Shown here in pieces: positions 36,564 to 44,692 of a stretch of 64,000 nucleotides of DNA (the first letter of the stretch is position 1; each line of letters starts with the position of its first letter). This DNA is from Leucobacter komagatae. Its GTDB lineage: Bacteria > Actinomycetota > Actinomycetes > Actinomycetales > Microbacteriaceae. The DNA is taken from assembly GCF_006716085.1 (NCBI RefSeq), contig NZ_VFON01000001.1, positions 1,302,001-1,366,000 of the forward strand, written 5' to 3'. The notes beneath the pieces are model-generated. The model did not search any database and was not told where the DNA came from. It worked only from the letters and a program-made list of their open reading frames with translations. The position numbers were made by a program, and so were the translations under genes.

Positions 36564-37279
36564 TCGCGCCGCTCCTCGCGATATGGTTTCAGGGCTCCCG
36601 GCACTGTGACTCCCTCCGGAAACTCGCAGGTGAACTCGCCGCGGTATCCAAAGAGCAGTCCGAAGCGCTCGTGTCGCACCTCAAGGTCTATGACGAAGCA
36701 ACCCTTGGCATCATCAAAGTGCTCTGTAAGGAAGGCACGACCGGTGAGCAACGCGGGGAACCGAAACCCGATCAGTCCCTCGTAGAATCGCTGCGCCCCC
36801 GACTCGAGTCGTAGACCACCGTCGGCGGTGACCGATAGATCCAGATCCACGGCCAGATGCTGGTGGGTCCCCAAGTAGTCAACGATCTGCCCGCTCGTTT
36901 CGCTGAGGATCATTGTCGCATCGAATCGCCTTCGGCGCCCTCCGCCGAGCTCCATTGTGCGAACAAACGTGACTGTCTCACGCCCGTACCCGTCGATGTA
37001 TGCGTAGTTGTCGATCTGGAACGGGACGTGCGCGCCGCGTTCGGGGAACATGATGTTTCGCGTCGCGCCAAGCATGAGGAACGGCCGCACCCACCACGGG
37101 CCACGGCGAATCTCGTGCATCACCCCGCGGCCGACGCAGGCGTACCCCGGACTCGCTCCGGTGCCGGTGCCGGTGCCGGTGCCAACGCCAAATCGGCGCT
37201 GCATTTGCGGGTGCAGCCGATCGAACTCAGGGCCAATTGCCCGAGCAAATATGCTCTGATGATGATGAGTGTCAGTCAT
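36560..37279 (-). CDS. DUF4166 family protein, first copy of the operon
   Basis: This 239-aa protein starts MTDTHHHQSIFARAIGPEFDRLHPQMQRRFG. The core (about 20-235) is a predicted beta-rich DUF4166 domain ending F-G-Y-R-G-E-F. Residues 32-40 read G-T-G-T-G-T-G-T-G, encoded by a hexanucleotide repeat that could change length. The ATG at 37279, with AGAGG upstream, was chosen because the 115 residues upstream are shadow sequence of the SRPBCC gene. It overlaps both neighbours, which indicates tight coupling. Confidence 0.85.
   Translation of the reverse strand: MTDTHHHQSIFARAIGPEFDRLHPQMQRRFGVGTGTGTGTGASPGYACVGRGVMHEIRRGPWWVRPFLMLGATRNIMFPERGAHVPFQIDNYAYIDGYGRETVTFVRTMELGGGRRRRFDATMILSETSGQIVDYLGTHQHLAVDLDLSVTADGGLRLESGAQRFYEGLIGFRFPALLTGRAFLTEHFDDAKGCFVIDLEVRHERFGLLFGYRGEFTCEFPEGVTVPGALKPYREERRE
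37159..37183. repeat. In-frame hexanucleotide repeat in a DUF4166 gene
   Basis: Four GGTGCC units encode the G-T-G-T run near residue 35. Gain or loss of units keeps the frame and would lengthen or shorten the linker. Confidence 0.8.
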
Positions 37280-38015
37280 GCGTGCCTCTTCTGCGGGTAC
37301 GGCGTTGGCGCGGCAGAATCGTTCCGACGTCACCGAGCTCGGTAAGTATGTGCGGTGCATCGTCCATGATCCGAGTTGGATGGGCCGACCAGTGTGAACG
37401 GGAAACGCCGTCTCCAGGGTTTGGAGGAGTGGCCTGTGGCAGCGGCCGGGAAGCACAGTTTCTCGCGCTCGCGCGAGGACCACCGAGCCAACCGCGCCAC
37501 CAGCCGACGCGTTCGGGTTCAATACCCTGTTCCGCCCACAGTCGAAGCCTGTCGAAGCTCCAGGCCGTGAGCCACCAGACAAGCCGCCGAGTGAGGATCG
37601 GGTCGAGCAGCCGTCCGAGCGCACCCCAGCCGGGCTCGTAGTCGTATCCTGTGAAGAACCTCACACCGTTCCCTGAGGGAACATAGCGCCAATAGCCGCG
37701 CCCATCACCGAGTGGTGAGAGCGGGTCCTCGGTAGTAAAGAGCAGTGCGGACGTCCGCTGCCCTGACTCGGTGCGTTTCTCGCCGAGTGATACCCCTGTG
37801 CCGCGGATCGTGTGCACGCCGAGGTCGAGTTCGTAGCCGAATTCTTGCGCCCCGTTCTCGCGCACCGCTGTCGGGGTGATCTTGCTGAATCGGGCGTCCC
37901 AGCGGGCGTGAAGGTGCGGGTCTTGCGTGAGCTCCCAGACACGCTCCATCGGCGCATCAATGTGGATCTCGACGTACAGGCCACGATCGCGCGGCCGACG
38001 ACTTCCCCTTGGCAT
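37272..38015 (-). CDS. SRPBCC (polyketide cyclase/START-like) protein
   Basis: This 247-aa protein has an SRPBCC domain in residues about 12-165 (L-Y-V-E-I-H-I-D-A-P-M-E-R-V-W-E-L-T-Q-D-P ... W-D-A-R-F) followed by a C-terminal region with W-W-L-T-A-W-S-F-D-R-L-R-L-W-A-E. TACTCT ends 6 bases before the ATG at 38015, so a leaderless start is likely; an ATG two codons upstream (38021) is the alternative. The stop overlaps the first DUF4166 gene by 8 bases. The three genes form one operon of unknown function, perhaps handling a lipid or other hydrophobic ligand. Confidence 0.85.
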   Translation of the reverse strand: MPRGSRRPRDRGLYVEIHIDAPMERVWELTQDPHLHARWDARFSKITPTAVRENGAQEFGYELDLGVHTIRGTGVSLGEKRTESGQRTSALLFTTEDPLSPLGDGRGYWRYVPSGNGVRFFTGYDYEPGWGALGRLLDPILTRRLVWWLTAWSFDRLRLWAEQGIEPERVGWWRGWLGGPRASARNCASRPLPQATPPNPGDGVSRSHWSAHPTRIMDDAPHILTELGDVGTILPRQRRTRRRGTHD

Positions 38016-38215
38016 ATTCATAGAGTACCCGGCACGGACGACCCGAGACACGCGGCGGTGTGGTGGCGCGGTCACGCGCTCGCGGTCCGTGCGTGGCGAG
38101 GATTCCGAGAGCGAGCTCAAGCTGCCGCGATTTCCCATCCCATCTACCCCAGTTTCTCCAGGCCACCTCAAACTCGGAGGCTATTTGGGGCGCAACAGAT
38201 AATTTGGGGAGGAAT

Positions 38216-38352
38216 GGAGCGGCGGCGGGGCGGGGCAGGGCGGCGGGGCGGCGGAGCGGAGCGGCGGCGGGGCGGAGCAGGGCGGCGGGGCGGCGGAGCG
38301 GAGCAGGGCGGCGGGGCGGCGGAGCGGAGCAGCGGCGGCAGCGGCGGCAGCG
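38216..38352. repeat. G-rich irregular minisatellite
   Basis: About 137 bases built from blocks of GGCGGCGGGGC and GGAGCGGAGC, nearly free of T on the + strand, with a 26-bp near-repeat at its core. Many runs of 2-4 G make it a strong candidate for quadruplex folding. It lies between the SRPBCC promoter side and the rpsO terminator; the gap 38022-38471 has no gene. Confidence 0.85.
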
Positions 38353-38367
38353 GAGCGCAGACGCAAA

Positions 38368-38397
38368 GAAGCCCCTCTCCCGGAGGAGAGGGGCTTC
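38368..38397 (-). terminator. Terminator of rpsO
   Basis: GAAGCCCCTCTCC and its perfect 13-bp complement enclose CGGA. On the minus strand CTTCTTTGC follows. It lies about 75 bases after the rpsO stop. Confidence 0.8.
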
Positions 38398-38471
38398 CCA
38401 GAGTCAAAGGCGATCAGTCGCAGGGACTGACACGATCAACCGGGCCTCGCGGCCGTGCCGAAGCGCTGAGC

Positions 38472-38741
38472 TTAGCGGCGCAGGCCGAGGCGCTCGATGA
38501 GCGCACGGTAACGGTTGATGTCCGTCTTCTGGAGGTAAGCCAGGAGGCGGCGGCGCTGACCAACGAGCAGCAGCAGGCCACGACGCGAGTGGTGGTCGTG
38601 CTTGTGCTCCTTGAGGTGCTCGGTCAGATCCTTGATACGACGCGACAGCAGCGCTACCTGGACCTCGGGGGATCCGGTGTCACCAGCAGTGGTTGCGTAC
38701 TCTTCGATGATCGCCTTCTTGACATCTGTGGGCAATGACAT
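38472..38741 (-). CDS. rpsO: 30S ribosomal protein S15
   Basis: At 89 aa it has the complete S15 sequence: [48 protein letters not shown]. It binds 16S rRNA helices early in assembly of the small-subunit platform. GAGAAAGGGGATCACCT precedes the ATG. In many bacteria pnp follows, but here it stands alone. Confidence 0.97.
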   Translation of the reverse strand: MSLPTDVKKAIIEEYATTAGDTGSPEVQVALLSRRIKDLTEHLKEHKHDHHSRRGLLLLVGQRRRLLAYLQKTDINRYRALIERLGLRR

Positions 38742-38901
38742 AGGTGATCCCCTTTCTCCAGTTGCGCGGCGCCTTCAGCAGGGTGCTTGGGCTCTCTGTA
38801 TCCGCGGCCGATCTAACGGCAACCTCACTACCTTAGCACCGATTGCCGGAGCCAGCGACACGAGCAGACGAGGCGGCAGCCACACGAACAGACACAGCGC
38901 A

Positions 38902-38926
38902 AGCCCCAGCCCCAGCCCCAGCCCCA
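38902..38926. repeat. AGCCCC hexanucleotide repeat
   Basis: Four tandem copies of AGCCCC sit in the 356-bp gap between rpsO and amt, upstream of the GlnR-like sites. Its minus strand reads (GGGGCT)n, the same kind of G-run repeat as at 54832-54894. Confidence 0.8.
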
Positions 38927-38951
38927 CACCCAGCGCAAGCTACGCCCCACC

Positions 38952-39011
38952 GAAACACTGCCGAAACAGAGAAGTGACGGGGCCGTCGCACGAGAGAAAC
39001 GGTGGCGAAAC
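38952..39011 (+). promoter_or_regulatory. GlnR-like half-site array upstream of amt
   Basis: GAAAC (38952), GAAAC (38963) and GTGAC (38974) repeat at an exact 11-bp period, each separated by 6 bases. A second pair, GAAAC (38996) and GAAAC (39007), has the same period. This matches the spacing and 5-mers of actinobacterial GlnR boxes (GTnAC-n6-GaAAC). It lies 87-146 bases before the amt start. Confidence 0.55.
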
Positions 39012-39097
39012 CGTCGGAGCGCAGACTGGGCATCACCTGAGCGCACCGGCGCGACGGGCGACACGCGGCCATCGGCGGCCGAGCAGAGGAGAACACT

Positions 39098-40318
39098 ATG
39101 GAAGCAACAGAGGTCTGGACACTCGCGAGCTCCGCGCTCGTACTCATCATGACACCGGGGCTGGCGCTCTTCTACGGCGGGCTCGTGCGGGTCCGTTCGG
39201 TCGTGAACATGATGCTCTTCAGCGTGAGCGCGATGGGAGTCGTCGGCGTTCTATGGATCTTGTTCGGCTATAGCATGAGCGTCATCGGCGACGGCGACGG
39301 CTGGTTCGCGGGTAGCCCGCTGCGCGACTTTGGGCTCGCGGGCACCGACCCGGCCGAGTTCATCGGGGTCGGCTTCGGGGCGGTGTTCGCGATGATCACG
39401 ACCGCCCTCATCTCGGGCGCCATCGCCGACAGGGTCGGCCTCGGTTCGTGGGTCCTGTTCTCGGGCCTATGGGCGACGCTCGTCTACTTCCCCGTCGCCG
39501 CGTGGGTGTGGGGCGGCGGCTGGATATCACAGCTGGGGACCTGGCTCGGGACGCCCGACGTGATCGACCTTGCTGGCGGCACCGCGATCCACATCAACGC
39601 GGGGGCGGCAGCCCTCGCGCTCGCGCTCGTCGTCGGCAAACGCCAGGACTTCGCGCCGGGCGCGCACCGGCCGCACTCGATCCCGCTCGTCACGATCGGC
39701 GCGGCGCTCCTGTGGTTCGGTTGGATCGGTTTCAATTCAGGCCTTGCGACGGACGGGGCGACCGCGGGCCTCATCCTGGTGAACACGCTCGGCGCGCCCG
39801 CAGCTAGCATCCTCGGATGGCTCGCAGTTGATGCGCTGCGCGCACGGAAGCCCGGCGTGATCGGCGCCGCCTCCGGCGCGGTGGCCGGGCTCGTGGCGAT
39901 CACGCCGGCCGCCGCGAACCTCTCCCCCGGGCTCGCGCTGCTGCTCGGTGTCATCGCCGGTGCGGCGTGCGCCTTCGCGATCGAGTGGAAGTTTCGCCTC
40001 GGCTTCGACGACTCACTCGACGTCGTCGGCCTGCATCTCGTCGCGGGCGTGCTTGGCACGGTCTACCTCGGTTTCTTTGCGTTCGATGACGGCCTCTTCA
40101 CCGGCGGCGACGGCGGGCTGCTGCTCGTCCAGGTCATCTCAGTCGTGGGTGTGGCTGCCTACTCGTTCGCCGCGTCGCTCATCATCGCGTTCGTGGTGAA
40201 GGCGACGACTGGACTCCGCGTCTCGGCTGAGGTCGAGCAGGGTGGGATCGACGCGGCCGTACACGGTGAGGAGGCGTACGCGCTCGACCGCGAGTCCCAG
40301 TCGGCAGCTCGCCCATAG
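39098..40318 (+). CDS. amt: Ammonium transporter (Amt family)
   Basis: This 406-aa protein has 11 TM segments. Key features are the extracellular gate region, the first pore His in D-L-A-G-G-T-A-I-H-I-N-A-G and the second His in V-V-G-L-H-L-V-A-G-V-L-G. It moves NH4+/NH3 into the cell. GAGGAGA precedes the ATG. No glnK or glnD gene is next to it, unlike the common amtB-glnK pair, so any PII partner lies elsewhere. Confidence 0.94.
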   Translation: MEATEVWTLASSALVLIMTPGLALFYGGLVRVRSVVNMMLFSVSAMGVVGVLWILFGYSMSVIGDGDGWFAGSPLRDFGLAGTDPAEFIGVGFGAVFAMITTALISGAIADRVGLGSWVLFSGLWATLVYFPVAAWVWGGGWISQLGTWLGTPDVIDLAGGTAIHINAGAAALALALVVGKRQDFAPGAHRPHSIPLVTIGAALLWFGWIGFNSGLATDGATAGLILVNTLGAPAASILGWLAVDALRARKPGVIGAASGAVAGLVAITPAAANLSPGLALLLGVIAGAACAFAIEWKFRLGFDDSLDVVGLHLVAGVLGTVYLGFFAFDDGLFTGGDGGLLLVQVISVVGVAAYSFAASLIIAFVVKATTGLRVSAEVEQGGIDAAVHGEEAYALDRESQSAARP

Positions 40319-40335
40319 CCCCGCCGACCCGCCGA

Positions 40336-40369
40336 CCTAACCGCCACGTCGGCCTAACCGCCACGTCGG
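40336..40369. repeat. 17-bp direct repeat
   Basis: CCTAACCGCCACGTCGG occurs twice in tandem in the short gap after amt. Confidence 0.85.
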
Positions 40370-40411
40370 CCCAGGGCCGCTCGTTCACCGCCAGAGGGTA
40401 GGCTCGGGAGC

Positions 40412-41257
40412 ATGACTGATTCGGTTGATGCAGCTGCCCTGGCCGAAGCCCTGGCCGACGTTGCGGCGAAGCTCGCGCGCGAGGTTGGCGAGGTCGTCCG
40501 AGCCCGTCGCGCAGAGGGCGTCGCGGTTGCGCAGACGAAGTCGAGCCTCACCGACGTCGTGACGGCGGCGGACCAGGAGGCCGAGCGCCTCCTCGCCGAG
40601 GGGCTCGCTCGCCTGCGCCCGCAAGACGGGATCCTGGGCGAGGAGGGCGCGAGCAGCGCCGGATCGAGCGGGATCACCTGGGTCATCGACCCCATCGACG
40701 GCACGGTGAACTACCTGTACGGCCTCCCCGCTTATGCGGTCAGCGTGGCTGCGACGGTCTCAGACGGCGCTCCCGGCACCATGTCTGACGGCCGCCGCGC
40801 CATCGCCGGTGCGGTGTACGTGCCAACGACGGGTGAGGCATTCCGCGCCTGGCACGGGGGCGGCGCGTACCTCGACGGCGTGCGCCTCACCGGCCCCGCC
40901 GAAACCGAGCTCGGCAGTACGCTCCTCGCGACAGGGTTTGGGTACACGGCCGAGCGCCGCACGGAGCAGGTTGAGGTGCTCCGCCACGTGCTGCCAAGGG
41001 TGCGAGACATTCGCCGAATGGGATCAGCCGCGATCGACCTCTGCATGCTCGCGGCCGGGCGCATCGACGCCTACTACGAGCGCGGCCTGCAACCGTGGGA
41101 TTATGCGGCTGCCACCCTCATCGCACGCGAATCCGGCGCGGTCGTCCGCGGCCTCGGCGACGCAGCCCCCGGTGAGGAGCTGCTCATCGCGGGCACACCG
41201 CGCATCTCCGCAGAGCTCGCGACACTCATCGGGGATGCGTACCGCAGCTTGCAGTGA
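40412..41257 (+). CDS. Inositol monophosphatase family protein
   Basis: This 281-aa protein has the IMPase motifs D-V-V-T-A-A-D-Q-E-A-E, G-E-E-G, W-V-I-D-P-I-D-G-T-V-N-Y-L-Y-G and the C-terminal G-L-Q-P-W-D-Y-A-A-A. The latter matches SuhB/ImpA-like enzymes that hydrolyse inositol-1-phosphate, needed in actinobacteria for inositol lipids and mycothiol. Substrate is not fixed by sequence. TAGGCT ends 7 bases before the ATG (leaderless type). The next gene follows 50 bases later. Confidence 0.9.
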   Translation: MTDSVDAAALAEALADVAAKLAREVGEVVRARRAEGVAVAQTKSSLTDVVTAADQEAERLLAEGLARLRPQDGILGEEGASSAGSSGITWVIDPIDGTVNYLYGLPAYAVSVAATVSDGAPGTMSDGRRAIAGAVYVPTTGEAFRAWHGGGAYLDGVRLTGPAETELGSTLLATGFGYTAERRTEQVEVLRHVLPRVRDIRRMGSAAIDLCMLAAGRIDAYYERGLQPWDYAAATLIARESGAVVRGLGDAAPGEELLIAGTPRISAELATLIGDAYRSLQ

Positions 41258-41307
41258 TCTGGGATGATGGGGCCCAGCCGTTCACGTGCGTTTCAAAGGA
41301 GAAAGCA

Positions 41308-42513
41308 ATGCGCGCTGCCCCATCTGACCCCATCATCGCGGAACTCGTGCGGCGCGCCCGCACCGCCCAGTTTTCCAGACGTCGGCTGCTGCAGGGCCTC
41401 GGGCTCGGCGCCGCGGCCCTCGGCGCTGCCTCGCTCACGGCCTGCGCGCCGAGCGGCCCAAAGTACGGAGACGGCTCTGGCGGGAACCTGCGGTGGGCGA
41501 GCTGGACGTACTACCTCGACTTCGATGAGGAGACGGGAGATTTCCCGACGCTCAACGAGTTCATGGCCGAGTCGAACATCAGCGTCGAGTACTTCGAGGA
41601 CGTTGACGACAACAAGATGTTCATGGCGAAGGTGAAGGACCAGCTGAAGCTTGGGCAAGACACCGGCTACGACCTGTTCACGCTCACCGATTCGTCGCTC
41701 ATCAGGCTGTGGGAGCAAGAACAGCTCAAGGCGTTCGACCACGGGCTCATCCCGAACGCCGACGCGCAGATGATCGACCTCGTGCGCCACTCGTCGTTTG
41801 ACCCGGCCCGCGAGTGGTCGATCCCCTACCAGGCCGGCATGACCGGGCTCGTCTACAACTCGAAGCTCTACCCCAAGGGCGTGCAGTCGGTGAGCGATCT
41901 GTGGAACCCCGACCTCAAGGGCAAAGTGAGCCTGCTGAGCGAGCAGGACGACACGCTCGGGCTCATCATGCTCGAGCAGGGTGTCGACATCACGGGCGAC
42001 GGCTGGGGCGACGACGAGTTCTTCGCGGCGCTCGCTGTGGCGGAAGAACACATCAAGAACGGCGACGTGTACACGGTGAAGGGAAACTCGTACACGCAAG
42101 ACCTTCAAAGCGGGGCCGTCGTCGCCGGCATGGCCTGGTCGGGAGACGTCGCGATGATCAACGAGGAAGAGGGCGAGGAGGTCTGGAAGTTTGTCGTGCC
42201 CGAGGCGGGGGCGACGCTCTTCATCGACTCGTTCTGCCTCCCCGAGAGCACGGCGGCCTACGAAGAGTCGCACGCGCTCATCGACTACTACTACGAGCCA
42301 GAGGTTGCGGCCCGCGTCGCCGAGTACGTGCAGTACGTCACCCCCGTGGCCGGTGCGCGCGACGCGATGGCGACGCTCAACCCTGAGATGGCCGAGAACC
42401 CACTCGTCTTCCCTGACGAGGAGATGTCGGCGCGAATCCACGACATGCGCACCCCGACCGCGCAAGAGGACAACCGGTACGCGCAGGCCTACCAGAAGAT
42501 CCTCGGGAACTAG
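41308..42513 (+). CDS. Orphan PotD-like polyamine-binding lipoprotein
   Basis: This 401-aa protein resembles PotD at 30494-31717: similar N-terminal lead (D-P-I-I-A-E-L-V-R-R-A-R-T-A-Q-F-S-R-R-R-L-L-Q-G), a twin-arginine signal, a lipobox L-T-A-C, and the mature start L-R-W-A-S-W-T-Y-Y-L-D-F-D-E-E-T-G. The ATG at 41308 follows AAAGGAGA. There are no permease or ATPase genes nearby, so it may hand ligand to the PotABC complex at 27.6-30.5 kb or act as a sensor. A bidirectional terminator follows. Confidence 0.9.
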   Translation: MRAAPSDPIIAELVRRARTAQFSRRRLLQGLGLGAAALGAASLTACAPSGPKYGDGSGGNLRWASWTYYLDFDEETGDFPTLNEFMAESNISVEYFEDVDDNKMFMAKVKDQLKLGQDTGYDLFTLTDSSLIRLWEQEQLKAFDHGLIPNADAQMIDLVRHSSFDPAREWSIPYQAGMTGLVYNSKLYPKGVQSVSDLWNPDLKGKVSLLSEQDDTLGLIMLEQGVDITGDGWGDDEFFAALAVAEEHIKNGDVYTVKGNSYTQDLQSGAVVAGMAWSGDVAMINEEEGEEVWKFVVPEAGATLFIDSFCLPESTAAYEESHALIDYYYEPEVAARVAEYVQYVTPVAGARDAMATLNPEMAENPLVFPDEEMSARIHDMRTPTAQEDNRYAQAYQKILGN

Positions 42514-42537
42514 CGGTGCGGGCAGCACCAGCAGACG

Positions 42538-42583
42538 AACGCGGCGGTGTGGATCAGCCTAAGCCGATCCGCACCGCCGCGTT
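42538..42583. terminator. Bidirectional terminator between convergent genes
   Basis: An 18-bp stem with one T-G wobble (AACGCGGCGGTG and complement as its outer part) has a 10-base loop. It separates the convergent potD-like and NCS2 genes. Confidence 0.75.
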
Positions 42584-42598
42584 GCGTGCGAGGTGTCG

Positions 42599-44056
42599 CT
42601 AGACGCCGAGCAGCGCCTCGATCGGGCCGCGCGCGAAGAAGATCACGAACCCTGCCGAAACGATCCAGAGCAGCCAGTGCACCTGCTTCGCCTTGCCGGT
42701 GAAGGCGTGGATGAGCACCCACGAGATGAAGCCAGCGCCGATGCCGTTGGCAATCGAGTAGCTCAGCGGCATGACCGCCGCGGTAAGGAACACGGGCAGC
42801 AGCACACGGAAGTCACCGAGGTCAATGTTCGAGATCTGCGACATCATCATCGCGCCAACGATGACGAGCGCCGCGGCAGCGACCTCGGTCGGCACGATCT
42901 GCGTGAGCGGGGTGAAGAACATCGCGAGGAGGAACACGAGGCCGGTGACGATATTCGCGAAGCCTGTACGAGCGCCCTCGCCGATGCCCGCGCCGGACTC
43001 AATGAAGACTGTGGTCGAGGATGACGAGGTGCCGCCACCGACAACCGCGCCGACGCCCTCGACGATGAGCGCCGACTTGATGCGCGGGAAGTTGCCCTTT
43101 TCGTCAGCGAGCTGCGCCTCGCGCGAGAGGCCGGTCATCGTGCCCATTGCGTCGAAGAAGTTGGTGAACAGGAGCGTGAACACGAGCATGATGACGGTCA
43201 CCACGCCGACCTTGCCGAAGTCGAAGCTCACGGCGCCGACAAGCCCGAGGTCGGGCACAGCGAACGGGTTGCCCTGGAGCACGGGCTCGGTGAGGCTCCA
43301 GCCACCCGGGTTGAGCGATCCGTCGGCGCCGAACTTCGGGCCGATCTTCCAGATTGCCTCAACGATCACGGCGATGAGCGTGCCGGTGACGAGGCCGATG
43401 AGGATGCCGCCCTTGACCTTCTTCGCGACAAGAATGCCAGTGAGCACGAGGGTCACGACGAAGATGACCGTGGGGATCGTAGCGATGAAGCCAACGCCCG
43501 ACGGGCCGAGGCCAACGGGGGGCGACGACTGCCCGGTCGAATCGACGAAGCCCGAGTTCACGAAGCCGATGAACGCGATGAAGAAGCCAATGCCGACGGT
43601 GATAGCGAGCTTCAGCTGCACGGGAACCGCGTCGAAGATCATGCGGCGCAGGCCGGTGGCGGCGAGCAGCACGATGAGGAGACCGTTGATGATGACGATT
43701 GCCATCGCCTCAGGCCAGGTGACCTCCTGCACAACGGAGAACGCGAGGAACGCGTTGATGCCGAGGCCCGCGGCGAATGCGAACGGGAGTCGGGAGACGA
43801 TACCGAAGAGGATCGTCATGACGCCGGCGGCGAGAGCGGTGACCGCGCTCACCTGGCCGAAATCGAGGATATTGCCCGCGACGTCTTCCTTGCCGGAGAG
43901 GATAATGGGGTTGAGGATGACGATGTACGCCATCGTCACGAACGTGACGAGACCGCCACGAATCTCGGTCCCGATGGTCGAGCCCCGCTTGGTGATCTCG
44001 AAGTAGCGGTCAAGGAATCCCCGTTCCTTGACCTGCTGATGTGTGGCCTCTGACAC
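42599..44056 (-). CDS. NCS2-family nucleobase permease
   Basis: This 485-aa protein has about 12-14 TM segments and the AzgA-like variant of NCS2, with motifs G-L-G-I-N-A-F-L-A-F and A-x-L-T-N-F-F-D-A-M-G-T. This group transports adenine, guanine or hypoxanthine with protons. The GTG at 44056 follows AGGAG at 6 bases; a longer ATG start at 44104 falls in a hairpin. No purine riboswitch was found upstream. Confidence 0.9.
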   Translation of the reverse strand: MSEATHQQVKERGFLDRYFEITKRGSTIGTEIRGGLVTFVTMAYIVILNPIILSGKEDVAGNILDFGQVSAVTALAAGVMTILFGIVSRLPFAFAAGLGINAFLAFSVVQEVTWPEAMAIVIINGLLIVLLAATGLRRMIFDAVPVQLKLAITVGIGFFIAFIGFVNSGFVDSTGQSSPPVGLGPSGVGFIATIPTVIFVVTLVLTGILVAKKVKGGILIGLVTGTLIAVIVEAIWKIGPKFGADGSLNPGGWSLTEPVLQGNPFAVPDLGLVGAVSFDFGKVGVVTVIMLVFTLLFTNFFDAMGTMTGLSREAQLADEKGNFPRIKSALIVEGVGAVVGGGTSSSSTTVFIESGAGIGEGARTGFANIVTGLVFLLAMFFTPLTQIVPTEVAAAALVIVGAMMMSQISNIDLGDFRVLLPVFLTAAVMPLSYSIANGIGAGFISWVLIHAFTGKAKQVHWLLWIVSAGFVIFFARGPIEALLGV

Positions 44057-44092
44057 GCCCCGCTCCTGTTCCTGAGTGTTTGCTGAACAGGA

Positions 44093-44147
44093 AAACGGTA
44101 CCATCTTGCGCCGAGCCGTGCGGCCCGGGCGCCAGATGGCACCGTTT
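44093..44147 (-). terminator. Terminator of the FKBP gene
   Basis: 14-bp arms AAACGGTACCATCT (44093-44106) and AGATGGCACCGTTT (44134-44147) pair with one mismatch around a GC-rich loop. On the minus strand the stem ends in a T4 run (CGTTTTCC). It lies between the FKBP stop and the NCS2 start. Confidence 0.75.
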
Positions 44148-44167
44148 GAGGTGGTGTTCGCTAGGGC

Positions 44168-44539
44168 TTAGCTCACGCCCTTGAGGTCGATCACGAAGAT
44201 GAGCGTCTTACCCGAAAGCGGGTGCCCGCCGCTCGTGCCGTACGCCTGTGCGGGCGGTACGACGAGCTTGCGGCGGCCGCCGACCTTCATGCCGGGGATG
44301 CCGACCTGCCAGCCGGGAATCAGGGCCTTGAGCGGGAAGTTCACGGACTCGCCGCGGCTCCACGACGAGTCGAACTCCTCACCCGAGTCGTACTCGACCC
44401 CAAGGTAGTGGACGTCGACGGTCGAGCTTGCGGCTGCCTCAGCGCCATCGCCGACGACGATATCGACGATCTCCAGCTCGGCGGGCGCGGGCCCCTCGGG
44501 TGCGTCAATCTCTGGCTTCGAAAGCGGTGCATCAGTCAT
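44168..44539 (-). CDS. FKBP-type peptidyl-prolyl cis-trans isomerase
   Basis: This 123-aa protein has a short acidic, Pro-rich lead and a single FKBP domain: V-H-Y-L-G-V-E-Y-D-S-G-E-E-F-D-S-S-W ... F-P-L-K-A-L-I-P-G-W-Q-V-G-I-P-G-M-K-V-G-G-R-R-K-L-V-V-P-P-A-Q-A-Y-G. It catalyses proline isomerisation in the cytoplasm. The ATG at 44539 fits the family start; CACAAT ends 6 bases before it, suggesting a weak leaderless promoter. Confidence 0.93.
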   Translation of the reverse strand: MTDAPLSKPEIDAPEGPAPAELEIVDIVVGDGAEAAASSTVDVHYLGVEYDSGEEFDSSWSRGESVNFPLKALIPGWQVGIPGMKVGGRRKLVVPPAQAYGTSGGHPLSGKTLIFVIDLKGVS

Positions 44540-44692
44540 GGCCCCATTGTGACCGATCTCGGCCCCGCTCACTACGAGGTTCGCTGAGAGGGAAACCACG
44601 GCGAATCATCAGGCTTCGATAGTCACAGTCCTGGCGGAGCAACTTAGGCGCAGCACGACAACCCCTTTGCTGTCAAAGCCCGGTAATCTAGA

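Noticed and set aside
41293..42528. 411-codon minus frame opposite the orphan PotD gene
   Set aside because: Shadow frame; it runs through the terminator hairpin and lacks a ribosome binding site.
44057..44167. Purine riboswitch before the NCS2 permease
   Set aside because: The structure seen is a long hairpin with a T-run at the end of the FKBP gene, which fits a terminator; no three-way junction is apparent.
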